Under the pieces are notes generated by a model. That model saw only the letters and a program-made list of their open reading frames with translations, did no database searches and was not told the DNA's origin. This document shows, piece by piece, positions 51,275 through 59,459 of a DNA stretch of 64,000 nucleotides (position 1 is its first letter; the number at the start of each line of letters is the position of its first letter). The translations under genes were made by a program, and so were the position numbers. Source of the DNA: an uncultured Verrucomicrobiota bacterium (GTDB taxonomy: Bacteria; Verrucomicrobiota; Verrucomicrobiia; Chthoniobacterales; JACTMZ01); the NCBI GenBank assembly GCA_903953565.1, contig CAJBKE010000015.1:62001-126000 (forward strand). The letters run 5' to 3'.

Positions 51275-51982
51275 TCAATCCACCGGAATTCCCGGAACGG
51301 TCAGAGCCTTTCCGTTGTCCTTGGGTCCGAGCTTCAGCAAATACGGTCCGGCGGCCTCTGCCCATTGCTGCGCTGACGGATATTGCGCAGCGCCTTCTTT
51401 GCCGAAGCAGCGTTGCAACATCTCTGTATTGATGACTCCGGGATTAAGTGCGACCGCGGCCAGACCACGCGGCAATTCCTGCGCCAGCGCCTGCGTCATG
51501 CCCTCGATGGCCCACTTGCTCGCACAATAAGCCGCGACTTCCGGCGAAGTGGAGCGTCCCCAACCTGAACTGACATTGACCACCACGCCGGAACCACGAT
51601 GTATCATGGCCGGGAGAAAATGACGCAATACATGCGCGGTGCCTTTGATGTTCACATCGATCACGTCGTCGAATTCATACACGGGGATCTCCCAGAGCGG
51701 GGCATTCTCGGCGATCACGGCCGCATTGTTGACCAGTAGGTCTGGAGCGCCGAAATGGGCGAGCACATCGCAGGTCCAGACCCGCACTGCTTCGTCGTCG
51801 GCCACGTCGACTGCGGCAAAGTGATGGAGTGGTCCGTGTTCGGCGCGCAACTCCTCGACAATTTCCTGTGTGCGCGCACACCCAGCGACACGATGCCCTT
51901 GAGCCAGATAATGCTCGGCGAGCGCGCGTCCACATCCGCGCGAGATGCCGGTGATGACGATGTTGCGGCCGTCGTTTTTCAT
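51275..51982 (-). CDS. short-chain dehydrogenase/reductase (SDR)
   Basis: The 235-residue classical SDR shows the cofactor motif TGISRGCG, NNAAV, the catalytic Ser in VVNVSSGWG and Tyr-x-x-x-Lys as YCASK. It would use NAD(H) or NADP(H). The substrate is unknown. There is a 31-bp gap to ferritin on the same strand and a family A repeat just upstream, between it and lipA. Confidence 0.9.
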   Translation of the reverse strand: MKNDGRNIVITGISRGCGRALAEHYLAQGHRVAGCARTQEIVEELRAEHGPLHHFAAVDVADDEAVRVWTCDVLAHFGAPDLLVNNAAVIAENAPLWEIPVYEFDDVIDVNIKGTAHVLRHFLPAMIHRGSGVVVNVSSGWGRSTSPEVAAYCASKWAIEGMTQALAQELPRGLAAVALNPGVINTEMLQRCFGKEGAAQYPSAQQWAEAAGPYLLKLGPKDNGKALTVPGIPVD

Positions 51983-51991
51983 GACTCAAGA

Positions 51992-52058
51992 GGTGGATCG
52001 CGCCGTCCCGGCGCGATATTCGAGATGAAAAATCGCGATGGGGACATCGCGATCCACC
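51992..52058. repeat. nested palindromic repeat, family A, copy 6
   Basis: Inverse orientation to copy 1: perfect ends GGTGGATCGCG / CGCGATCCACC, a GCGCCGTCCCGGCGCG hairpin, linker, and CGCGATGGGGACATCGCG hairpin. It fills almost exactly the gap between the lipA stop (52059) and the SDR start (51982), touching the former. Confidence 0.88.
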
Positions 52059-52949
52059 TTACTTTTTCTCCAACGGATTGAAATCCGCCGCGTGGTAAGA
52101 ACTGCGCACGAGCGGTCCGCTGGCCACGTGGGTGAATCCCTTCTTGCGGGCGATCTCGCCGTAGAGGTCGAAGACTTCCGGGTGGATGTATTCGACCACT
52201 GGCAGGTGTTGCGGCGTGGGGCGCAGGTATTGACCCATGGTCAGCACCTCGACGCCGTGCTCGCGCAGGTCGTCCATCGCCTGGAAAACTTCCGTCTCCG
52301 TTTCGCCGAGGCCGAGCATGATGCCGCTTTTCGTGGTGATATCGGGGTGCAGCTCCTTGGCGCGGGCGAGGAATTCGAGGGACAATTTGTATTTGGCCCG
52401 TGAGCGCACAACCGGCGTGAGGCGTTCGACCGTCTCGAGGTTGTGGTTGAAAATATGCGGCGCGGCTTCGAGCACGGTGCGCAGCGAGTCATCCTTGCCG
52501 TTGAAGTCAGGGACAAGGACTTCGATGATGATCTCCGGGTCGCGCTCGCGGATGGCCTCGATCGTCCGGGCGAAGTGCAGCGCGCCGCCGTCCGGCACGT
52601 CGTCGCGGGCCACCGCAGTGATGACCACGTGTTTCAATTTCATCCGCATGACGGCCTCGGCCACGCGTTGGGGTTCGTCTTGCTCGAGGGCGAAGGGTTT
52701 TGCCGTGGTCACCGCGCAGAACCCGCAGGCGCGGGTGCAACGGTCGCCGGCGATCATGAAAGTGGCCGTGCCCTGGCTCCAGCATTCCCAGCGGTTCGGG
52801 CATTGCGCGCTTTCGCAGACCGTGTGCAGGCGGAGGTCCGAGACCAGTGCCTTGGTCGAAAAAAAGACCGGGTTGGAAGGCAGGCGGACCTTGATCCAGT
52901 CCGGCTTCTTGGCCTTGTGCAATTCCGGGTCGATTTTGACGCGCGACAT
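52059..52949 (-). CDS. lipA: lipoyl synthase
   Basis: The 296-residue radical-SAM enzyme inserts sulfur into protein-bound octanoyl chains. Both [4Fe-4S] motifs are intact: CESAQCPNRWEC (Cx4Cx5C, auxiliary cluster) and CTRACGFC (Cx3Cx2C, radical SAM). It also has the conserved VITAVARDDVPDGGALHF. The octanoyltransferase lipB is not in the window. Confidence 0.96.
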   Translation of the reverse strand: MSRVKIDPELHKAKKPDWIKVRLPSNPVFFSTKALVSDLRLHTVCESAQCPNRWECWSQGTATFMIAGDRCTRACGFCAVTTAKPFALEQDEPQRVAEAVMRMKLKHVVITAVARDDVPDGGALHFARTIEAIRERDPEIIIEVLVPDFNGKDDSLRTVLEAAPHIFNHNLETVERLTPVVRSRAKYKLSLEFLARAKELHPDITTKSGIMLGLGETETEVFQAMDDLREHGVEVLTMGQYLRPTPQHLPVVEYIHPEVFDLYGEIARKKGFTHVASGPLVRSSYHAADFNPLEKK

Positions 52950-53068
52950 TTTGGTAAATTTACACTGAGGAAACGCCGGCGAAAGGGGAAAAGATGCCGG
53001 GTGCTGTGTGGCGACTTGTCCACTCTGTCGGCTTGACGAACAGCCAGCCAGATGGCTAGATTGTCAGC

Positions 53069-53320
53069 ATGCAGGCGGGACAAACGTATTCCTTGGGCAC
53101 GTTCGAGGCGAAGAACAAGCTCTCCTCCCTCGTCGACCTCGCGGCCAAGGGCAGTCGTATCTGGATCACCAAGCGCGGACGCCGTCTGGCACTTCTTTCC
53201 TCCGGAACCGAGGGGCAGGAGGTGACGGGTGATTTGGTGGCCGCTTTCCGCGGCATCCGATCACGGGCGAAATCGGGTAAGGGATCGATCAAGTCGCTCA
53301 TCGAGGAAGGCCGCCGGTGA
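53069..53320 (+). CDS. Phd/YefM-type antitoxin
   Basis: The 83-residue protein has the Phd/YefM N-terminal DNA-binding pattern (LGTFEAKNKLSSLVDLAAKG, WITKRGRRLALLSS). A C-terminal positively charged toxin-binding tail follows (KSGKGSIKSLIEEGRR). The stop overlaps the GTG of the downstream PIN-domain toxin by four bases. The pair is a complete type II toxin-antitoxin module. Confidence 0.85.
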   Translation: MQAGQTYSLGTFEAKNKLSSLVDLAAKGSRIWITKRGRRLALLSSGTEGQEVTGDLVAAFRGIRSRAKSGKGSIKSLIEEGRR

Positions 53321-53730
53321 AACAGGCGGTGGCAGACGCCTCTTTTTGCGGGGCCTGGATATTGCCCGACGAATGGTCTGCCGAGGCCGACCGCCTCCTC
53401 ACGCGGACAGTCAAAGGCTCGGTGCAATTGGTGGTTCCCGCCCTCTGGCACTACGAGATGGGAAATCTTCTGCGCTCCGCCCTTCGCCGGAAAAGGCTCA
53501 CCGTGGAAGATATGTGGCTGGGACTGGAAGCGGTCAATCGTGTGCCCCTTTCGATGGAAGATCTCCCCGGCGCACCCGCGCGGCGCAGGATCCTTCATCT
53601 CGCACTGCAGTTCGATTTGTCCTTTTACGATGCTTCGTATCTGGAATTGGCTGATCGACTGAAAGTTCCACTGCACACTTCGGATGCCTGTTTGAAAGCC
53701 GCAACGAAGCAGTTGGGCTTGGGCGAGTGA
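53317..53730 (+). CDS. PIN-domain toxin (VapC-like RNase)
   Basis: The 137-residue PIN domain has acidic active-site residues: Asp7 in VADASF, Glu in LWHYEMGN, Asp in FYDASYLELA and Asp in HTSDACLK. The start is a GTG overlapping the antitoxin stop. Members cleave tRNA or rRNA when freed from the antitoxin. Confidence 0.88.
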   Translation: MKQAVADASFCGAWILPDEWSAEADRLLTRTVKGSVQLVVPALWHYEMGNLLRSALRRKRLTVEDMWLGLEAVNRVPLSMEDLPGAPARRRILHLALQFDLSFYDASYLELADRLKVPLHTSDACLKAATKQLGLGE

Positions 53731-53762
53731 CCAATCGATCGATCGTTGTATCGTATAACCGC

Positions 53763-53969
53763 ATGGAAACCGTAACCATCTCGCCGAAGTTCCAGTTCGT
53801 CATTCCGCAAAAGGTGCGCGAGGAGATGGGATTGCGGGCCGGCGAGGAGATGAAGGTCTTTTCTTTCCGTAACCGCATCGAGATTGTTCCGGTTCGTGAC
53901 ATCCGCACGCTGCGCAGCTCCCTCAAGGGAATCGACACGTCGTCTGTCCGCGAAGGCGACCGGTTGTGA
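53763..53969 (+). CDS. AbrB/SpoVT-type antitoxin, orphan
   Basis: The 68-residue protein is a complete AbrB-fold swapped-hairpin DNA-binding domain (METVTISPKFQFVIPQKVRE, GLRAGEEMKVFSFRNRIEIV). Such proteins pair with VapC-type PIN toxins. The start is ATG 53763; an upstream in-frame ATG at 53727 is also possible. Directly after it is a 9-codon frame that matches the start of a VapC and then stops, so the toxin is gone. Confidence 0.8.
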   Translation: METVTISPKFQFVIPQKVREEMGLRAGEEMKVFSFRNRIEIVPVRDIRTLRSSLKGIDTSSVREGDRL

Positions 53970-53995
53970 ACTTGATCGACTCGTCGTGGCGGTAA
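53966..53995 (+). pseudogene. truncated VapC toxin, 9 codons left
   Basis: GTG at 53966 overlaps the antitoxin stop by four bases (GTGA), as expected for the second gene of the pair. The frame reads VNLIDSSWR then TAA. The sequence LIDSS is the usual VapC start (MKLIDSSGWIEYF-type), including the first active-site Asp. After nine codons it stops and the following sequence is non-coding, so the toxin was deleted or decayed. This identification rests on a short match plus gene order. Confidence 0.6.
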
Positions 53996-54029
53996 GCGGA
54001 GTGTGCCATGAGGACAAATTTTAAGGGGT

Positions 54030-54101
54030 TGTAGCGGCGGTCTGTGACCGTCGGTGGCTTGTATTTTGGAAATGTTCCGGCGGTCATAGACCGCCGCTGC
54101 A
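54030..54101. repeat. nested palindromic repeat, family B
   Basis: The element has outer inverted ends (TGTAGCGGCGGTCT / AGACCGCCGCTGCA). Inside are the hairpins GCGGTCTGTGACCGTC and GGCGGTCATAGACCGCC, with a linker TGGCTTGTATTTTGGAAATG. The architecture is the same as family A with different sequence. A half copy lies at 24008-24032. It is between the vapC remnant and the 3' end of the FtsX-type gene. Confidence 0.75.
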
Positions 54102-54121
54102 AGATCAGGAATATCGCATGA

Positions 54122-56680
54122 CTACTCGGATCGTAGCGCTGTGGCGGGCCGGATGCGGGCGGCGCGGGTCGCGGGGAGGAGACCGGCCAAGGCCGCGGCG
54201 GCGATGATCCAGACGGGGGTCCACGCCATGAGATCCCATGGATAGCGCAACTGCACGGTCCAACCGAAGAAGGCGAGGTTGATTACCCAGGTGAGGACCA
54301 TGGCCAGGCAGGCGCCGGCGGCCAGGCCGACGACGCTGGCGAGGAGTCCGATGAGCGCGGATTCGGCGAGGAAGGCGCGGCGGACTTGGCCGGACGAACT
54401 GCCAATAGCGCGCATGATGCCGATCTCGCGTTCGCGTTCGGTGACCAGGGTCGTGAGCGTGAGGGATACGCCGAGCACGGCGACGATGACAGAGATGGTG
54501 CGCAGGACGTAGGTGACGGCGAAGGTTTGGTCGAAGATTTCGAAGATGCGCTGGCGCAGGGAGGCGTTCGAATAGATGGCGTATTCGGTGTCGCGTCCGA
54601 ATTTTTCGCGCAGTTCGGTGCCGAGCGCATCGGCTTGCTGCGGATGGTGCAGATGGACACCGCTGGTGTGCGCGCCGGGGTCGGGCCAATGGGCGAGGTA
54701 GTTGTCGCGGTCCATAAGGATGACGCCTTGGTCGCGGGTGTAATCAAGGTAGATGCCGGCGATGCGGAAAGTTTGCCGTCCGGTGGGTGCGGCGAGTTCG
54801 ATTGGGTCGCCTTCGGCGACTTTGTGACGTCGGGCGAAGCTTTCGGAGACGGCGACGTGTCCGGGCGAGCGGAGCAGTTTCGCTTTGCCTTCGCTGTCGC
54901 CGCCGATGAATTCGAGTTCGCCGCGCATGCGGCCGCGGATGACGCCGAGAAAAACTTCTTCGCCGCGGAAGGGGACGCGTTTTTCGTGGAAGGTGTCGAC
55001 GGACTCGACGAGTGGATGATTTTCCAGCCACGCGATGACTTGGTCGGGGATGGTCGTCTGGAATCCGGCCACTTCATTGGCCGCGAGGGTGACGAAGAGG
55101 TCGGCCTGGATGGTGCGGTTGATCCACGTGTCCACGCTGGCGCGGAAGGAATAAATCATGACGGACACACCGACGGTCATGGCAATGGCGGCCATGAGGG
55201 CGGCGGTGGTCAGCGAGTTGCGGTGCATGGCTCGGACCAGATTGCGCGCGGCAAGACGCCACGCGGTGCCGCGGGGGAGAAAGTTGACGAGCGGGGAGAC
55301 GAGACGTCCGGCCGCGGTGGTGGCGGCGGGGACGAGGAAGGCGAAGCCTATGATGACAAGAAACGCGGCGGCGAATCCGAGCAGGGCAGGGCCGGTGTGC
55401 AGCGCGAACCATGACGCGGCGAAGGCGAGCACGAGGGACGCGAGTCCGTAAACGAGCCAACGATGCGGAATGGTCGCGTAGTGCTCCATGGCGGTGCCGA
55501 GGTGGAGGGCGCGGGTCACTTCGATTTTGGTCGCCTCGCCCGACGGGATCCATGCGGCGGCGAGGACGGAGGCGAGTCCGGCCAGTGCGGCAGTGGCGAT
55601 TTGCCACGGAGTGACGGCGAGTTTTTCGATGCTGACCAGCACGTAGAGCGAGCTGATAGTTTCGCCGACGGCGCCGACGAGGAGTCCGGCCAGCGGGAAG
55701 GCGGCGAGGATGCCGAGGATGATGCCCGGAATCCCGAACACGAGGGCTTCGCCGAGAAAGAGAGCGCGGATTTCGCGGCGCGAGGTGCCGATGGCGCGGA
55801 GGATGCCGATTTCACGGCGTCCGCGCACCACGGCGGCGGAGACCGTGTTGTAGATGAGGAACATGCCGACGAGGAGCGAGACGAGGCTGAGGGCGGTAAG
55901 ATTGAGTTGGAAGCTGGCCAGCATTTTTCCGATCTGCTCGCTGCGTTGCTGCGGCGCGGCGACGACCACATCGGCTGGCACGAGGGCGCGCGCGGCGGCG
56001 GCTATGGCGGCGGGGTCGGCGTCTTCGGCGAGAAGAAGTTGAATCGAATCGAGTCGGCCGACAGTGCCGAGCAATTCCTGCGCCCAGCCGATGTCCATCG
56101 AGGCGGTGCGGATGTCGGACAGCGCGGCGGGATCGTCGGGTTCGAGGACAAAGCGGACACGGAGGTCGGCGGTGCGTCCGTTGGCATTCACGCGCAGGAT
56201 GTCGCCTTGTTGTAGTCCGAACTTTTGCGCAAAGGCACGGGTCAAAGCGATGGCGTCGCGCTCGCGCAGCCAGGCTTCGACATCGACGGGCGAGCCGTCA
56301 GGCCAGACCATGCGGAAGGTTTCGAACGGCGGGTTGGTGAAAGGATCGACGCCGAGGAGGCGGAGGTATTCGCCGGGGTGATCGGGCAAGGTGAGGATGC
56401 CTTGCACGACGGGGGTGGCGGCGGAGACGCCGGGAATTTTCGCGAGAGCGGGGAAGAGGGTGTCGTCGAGCGGTCCGCGCACTTCGAGGTTGGCTTTGCC
56501 GGCGAGGAGTTCGACGCCGGCGCGGAACGAGCGGTTGGCGCTGTGGTTGGCGATCATGATCGCCAGGAAGACGCAGACACCGAGGGCCACGCTGAGGATG
56601 TTGAGCGCGGCGAGGAGTTTGTGGCGCCGGGCGTGGCGCAGGACCTGCCGGAGCAGGATGGACGGCCAGTGGCGCGTCAT
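54122..56680 (-). CDS. FtsX-type ABC transporter permease (two FtsX domains)
   Basis: The 852-residue protein has an N-terminal helix (LAALNILSVALGVCVFLAIM) and two copies of the FtsX core, each with three helices (residues ~255-385 and ~720-840). Between and before them are large periplasmic domains. Cores: LVGMFLIYNTVSAAVVRGRR with REIGILRAIGTSRREIRALFL, and VTERERE-IGIMRAIGSSSGQ. This is the MacB/LolCE-like permease class for lipoprotein or lipid export. No ABC ATPase gene is adjacent, so it must partner with a distant one. It overlaps glnD by four bases (ATGA). Confidence 0.85.
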   Translation of the reverse strand: MTRHWPSILLRQVLRHARRHKLLAALNILSVALGVCVFLAIMIANHSANRSFRAGVELLAGKANLEVRGPLDDTLFPALAKIPGVSAATPVVQGILTLPDHPGEYLRLLGVDPFTNPPFETFRMVWPDGSPVDVEAWLRERDAIALTRAFAQKFGLQQGDILRVNANGRTADLRVRFVLEPDDPAALSDIRTASMDIGWAQELLGTVGRLDSIQLLLAEDADPAAIAAAARALVPADVVVAAPQQRSEQIGKMLASFQLNLTALSLVSLLVGMFLIYNTVSAAVVRGRREIGILRAIGTSRREIRALFLGEALVFGIPGIILGILAAFPLAGLLVGAVGETISSLYVLVSIEKLAVTPWQIATAALAGLASVLAAAWIPSGEATKIEVTRALHLGTAMEHYATIPHRWLVYGLASLVLAFAASWFALHTGPALLGFAAAFLVIIGFAFLVPAATTAAGRLVSPLVNFLPRGTAWRLAARNLVRAMHRNSLTTAALMAAIAMTVGVSVMIYSFRASVDTWINRTIQADLFVTLAANEVAGFQTTIPDQVIAWLENHPLVESVDTFHEKRVPFRGEEVFLGVIRGRMRGELEFIGGDSEGKAKLLRSPGHVAVSESFARRHKVAEGDPIELAAPTGRQTFRIAGIYLDYTRDQGVILMDRDNYLAHWPDPGAHTSGVHLHHPQQADALGTELREKFGRDTEYAIYSNASLRQRIFEIFDQTFAVTYVLRTISVIVAVLGVSLTLTTLVTEREREIGIMRAIGSSSGQVRRAFLAESALIGLLASVVGLAAGACLAMVLTWVINLAFFGWTVQLRYPWDLMAWTPVWIIAAAALAGLLPATRAARIRPATALRSE

Positions 56681-59439
56681 GGGTCCGTCCCGGGCACCGC
56701 CACGGCGGCATCGTGCAGGGCGCGTTGCAGTTCACGCACGTCGTGATCGCCGGAGATCTTGGCGCCGTCCGCGGCACGGCTTAGGTAGAACGTGTCCATG
56801 GCGACTTCTTTTTCCGTGGTGATACGCGCCAGTTCGAGATTCAGATCCCGGCGGTCGAGCACGGCAAAGAGATCGTAGAGCAGTCCGAGACGGTCCGGGG
56901 TTTCGATGTCGACGATGGTGAAGGATGGATGGCTTCGGTTGTCCACCGTGATGCGCGTCGGGATATCGGCTTCCTGCGACATGTGGTAGCCGCTGCGCGT
57001 GCGGGCTTTGGCGATGTGCGGGGCGAAGTCGAAGTCGGGATCCTGCAGCGATTCGTCGAGGAGGCGCTCGAACAGGCGGTGGTCGCGCTCGCTGTCCACC
57101 GGCTCGTGGCGTGTGTCGCAGACGCGGAAGATGTCGAGGACGAGGTTGTCGGTGCGCGTGTGGATGTCGGCACTGAGGATGTTGACGCGGGCGGCGAGGA
57201 AGGCGCCGCACATGCGAACGATGAGCCCGGGATGATCCCATCCGCAGAGCAGAACCTCGCTGTGGCCTTGTTCGGGATGGTGCATCCATTTGACCGCGGG
57301 GCAGACGCCGCTGGTGCCCTCTTTGCTCTGGGTGGCAAAAAATTTGCGGAAGAGGCGGACGTGTCCGGCGATTTCCGAGGCGCTGAACGTGCGGAAGTAG
57401 CGTTCGGGCATGTGGGCGAAGTGGGCCGCGGCCTCGTCACCGTAATCCGAGGCGAGTTTGCGGAGGACCTCGTTTTTCAAGCCCTCGAAATCCACGCGGC
57501 GTTTCTCGAAGAACGCGGCGCCTTCCTCCAGGTAGGATTTGGACGAGCGGTAAAGTTGCCAGACGAGGCCTTCTTTCCAGTCCGACCAACTCGTGTCGCT
57601 CGTGCCCTGTCCGTCGGCCAGCGTGACGAGCATGAGCGCGTCGAGGTCCTCGACGGACTGGATCATGTCGGTGAAATGCTCGACGGTCGCGGGGTCGTCG
57701 AGATTGCGCGACTGGGCGGTCTTGGAGAGTAGTCCGTGGTTGTCGACGAGGAGGATCAGCGCGCGGCGCTGGGCGGACGAAAGTTGCAGGCGCTTGGCCA
57801 CACGGGTGGCCAGCGTGGCGCTGGCTTCCTCGTGGTGACGGCGGTGTTCGGCCTTGCCGGTGTCGTGCATGAGCAGGGCGAGGTAGAGCGTCGCGGGGTC
57901 GTCGTTTTCCTGGAATAGGTCACGGTAACCGGTGAATTTGGCCTCTTCACTGGTGATGAGCTGGTCGAGTTTGTCGATGCAGACCAGCGTGTGCTCATCG
58001 GCCGTGTAACGATGGAAAAATTCGTGCTGCACGAGGCAGGTGAGCCGTCCGAATTCCGGCAGGTAGCGTCCGAGAAAATCCGTCTCGTGCATGAGCCGCA
58101 GGATGCGTCCGACTTGGCCCTTGCGGGAGAGGATGGAGAGGAACACTTCGCGGGCGCCGCGCGAGTATTGGAAAGTGCGGTCGACGAGCGCGAGCCGGCG
58201 CCGCACCAGATCGCGCAGCTCGGGCGAGAGGTCGAGTCCGCGCACTTGCGCGTGCTGGAAGAGGCGCATGAGGCGTTGCGGGTCTTGGGTGAAGATGGAT
58301 GGCGAGTCGGCGTAGAGGAGGCCGTTTTTCGCGTGGAAGCCGTCGAATTTCTCGGTGCGCGGTTTTTTCGCGCCGAGAACACCGAAGAGGTTGCGGTAAC
58401 CGCGGACGGGTTCGAGTTCCGGCACCATGCGGTGCACGGCCGTCTCGGTGATGCGTTGGATGTTGCGCGTGTGCTGGTAGTAATCGCGCATGAAGGCCTC
58501 GACGCGGGCCAGCATGTGCTTCTGCGGGTATTCCAGCCGCGTGGCCACCTGTCCCTGCAGATAGAGGGTCAGTGAGTCGATCGGGCGCTTGTTGATAAAA
58601 TGCATCTCGGTGCGTACGCGCAGGAGAAAGTCATAAGCTTTCTCGAGCAGTCGGCGCTCGCTTTCGGTGAGGATTTTCTTCTCGACCAGCTTGGCCGTGG
58701 TCATGGCGCGCGCGTGGAAGTAGCCGTTCCACACGAGATTCTGGTAATCGCGGAGTCCGCCGGCGCCGTGTTTCACGTTCGGTTCCTGCATCGAGACGAT
58801 GCGTCCGTATTGCTCGTGGAGTTCCTTCTGGTTGACGAGGCGCCACGCGATGTAGGCGGCCTCCTGACGTTTGACACATTTGCGTTCGAATTCATCGCGG
58901 AATTTCGTGACCAGATCCCGGTCGCCGGCCAGCCAGCGCGATTCGAGCATGGAGGTCTTGGTTTGCAGGTCGGCGTTGGCTTGGGTGATGGCTTCGCGCA
59001 GGGACCGGACGGAGTGGCCGACCTTGAAGCCGGTGTCCCAGAGGAGGTGGATGATTTCCTGCACGGCGGCGGTTTCCTTGGCGTCGGGCTTGCTGCGCGC
59101 GTGGAGAAACATGATGTCCACATCGCTGAAGGGATTCATCTCGCGGCGTCCGTAACCGCCGAAGGCGACGACCGCGAGGCCTTCGGGTTTCGGTTTGCCG
59201 AATTGCTCCGTGCAAACTTGCGCGAAAATGCGGCGGAACAGGATGTCGACGAGGTCGCTGCGCTGGCGCACGACCTCGCGTCCGCCCGCGCCGCTCGAAA
59301 TGCGCAGGCGCAGACGGTGTTCCTCGAGGCGGCGGAAACGGCGGTAGGCTTCGAGGGATTCGGATGCGGTTTTGCCCTTCGTGCCGCGCTCGAGATCTTC
59401 GGAAGCGCGCGTCAGGACTTTTTCTAGGTCGTAACTCAT
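56677..59439 (-). CDS. glnD: [protein-PII] uridylyltransferase / uridylyl-removing enzyme
   Basis: The 920-residue sensor of glutamine uridylylates or deuridylylates PII proteins. The nucleotidyltransferase motif VAFGGYGRREMNPFSDVDIM is near residue 95. An HD domain follows (LALLMHDTGKAEHRRHHEE). Two ACT domains occupy the C-terminus (LIVRMCGAFLAARVNILSAD and DRLGLLYDLFAVLDRRDLNL). The length matches GlnD (~890-950). No glnB or glnA is in the window. It follows the OmpA-domain gene with a 20-bp gap and precedes the FtsX gene. Confidence 0.95.
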   Translation of the reverse strand: MSYDLEKVLTRASEDLERGTKGKTASESLEAYRRFRRLEEHRLRLRISSGAGGREVVRQRSDLVDILFRRIFAQVCTEQFGKPKPEGLAVVAFGGYGRREMNPFSDVDIMFLHARSKPDAKETAAVQEIIHLLWDTGFKVGHSVRSLREAITQANADLQTKTSMLESRWLAGDRDLVTKFRDEFERKCVKRQEAAYIAWRLVNQKELHEQYGRIVSMQEPNVKHGAGGLRDYQNLVWNGYFHARAMTTAKLVEKKILTESERRLLEKAYDFLLRVRTEMHFINKRPIDSLTLYLQGQVATRLEYPQKHMLARVEAFMRDYYQHTRNIQRITETAVHRMVPELEPVRGYRNLFGVLGAKKPRTEKFDGFHAKNGLLYADSPSIFTQDPQRLMRLFQHAQVRGLDLSPELRDLVRRRLALVDRTFQYSRGAREVFLSILSRKGQVGRILRLMHETDFLGRYLPEFGRLTCLVQHEFFHRYTADEHTLVCIDKLDQLITSEEAKFTGYRDLFQENDDPATLYLALLMHDTGKAEHRRHHEEASATLATRVAKRLQLSSAQRRALILLVDNHGLLSKTAQSRNLDDPATVEHFTDMIQSVEDLDALMLVTLADGQGTSDTSWSDWKEGLVWQLYRSSKSYLEEGAAFFEKRRVDFEGLKNEVLRKLASDYGDEAAAHFAHMPERYFRTFSASEIAGHVRLFRKFFATQSKEGTSGVCPAVKWMHHPEQGHSEVLLCGWDHPGLIVRMCGAFLAARVNILSADIHTRTDNLVLDIFRVCDTRHEPVDSERDHRLFERLLDESLQDPDFDFAPHIAKARTRSGYHMSQEADIPTRITVDNRSHPSFTIVDIETPDRLGLLYDLFAVLDRRDLNLELARITTEKEVAMDTFYLSRAADGAKISGDHDVRELQRALHDAAVAVPGTDP

Positions 59440-59459
59440 GGCCGAGGGAGACGCTGCTT

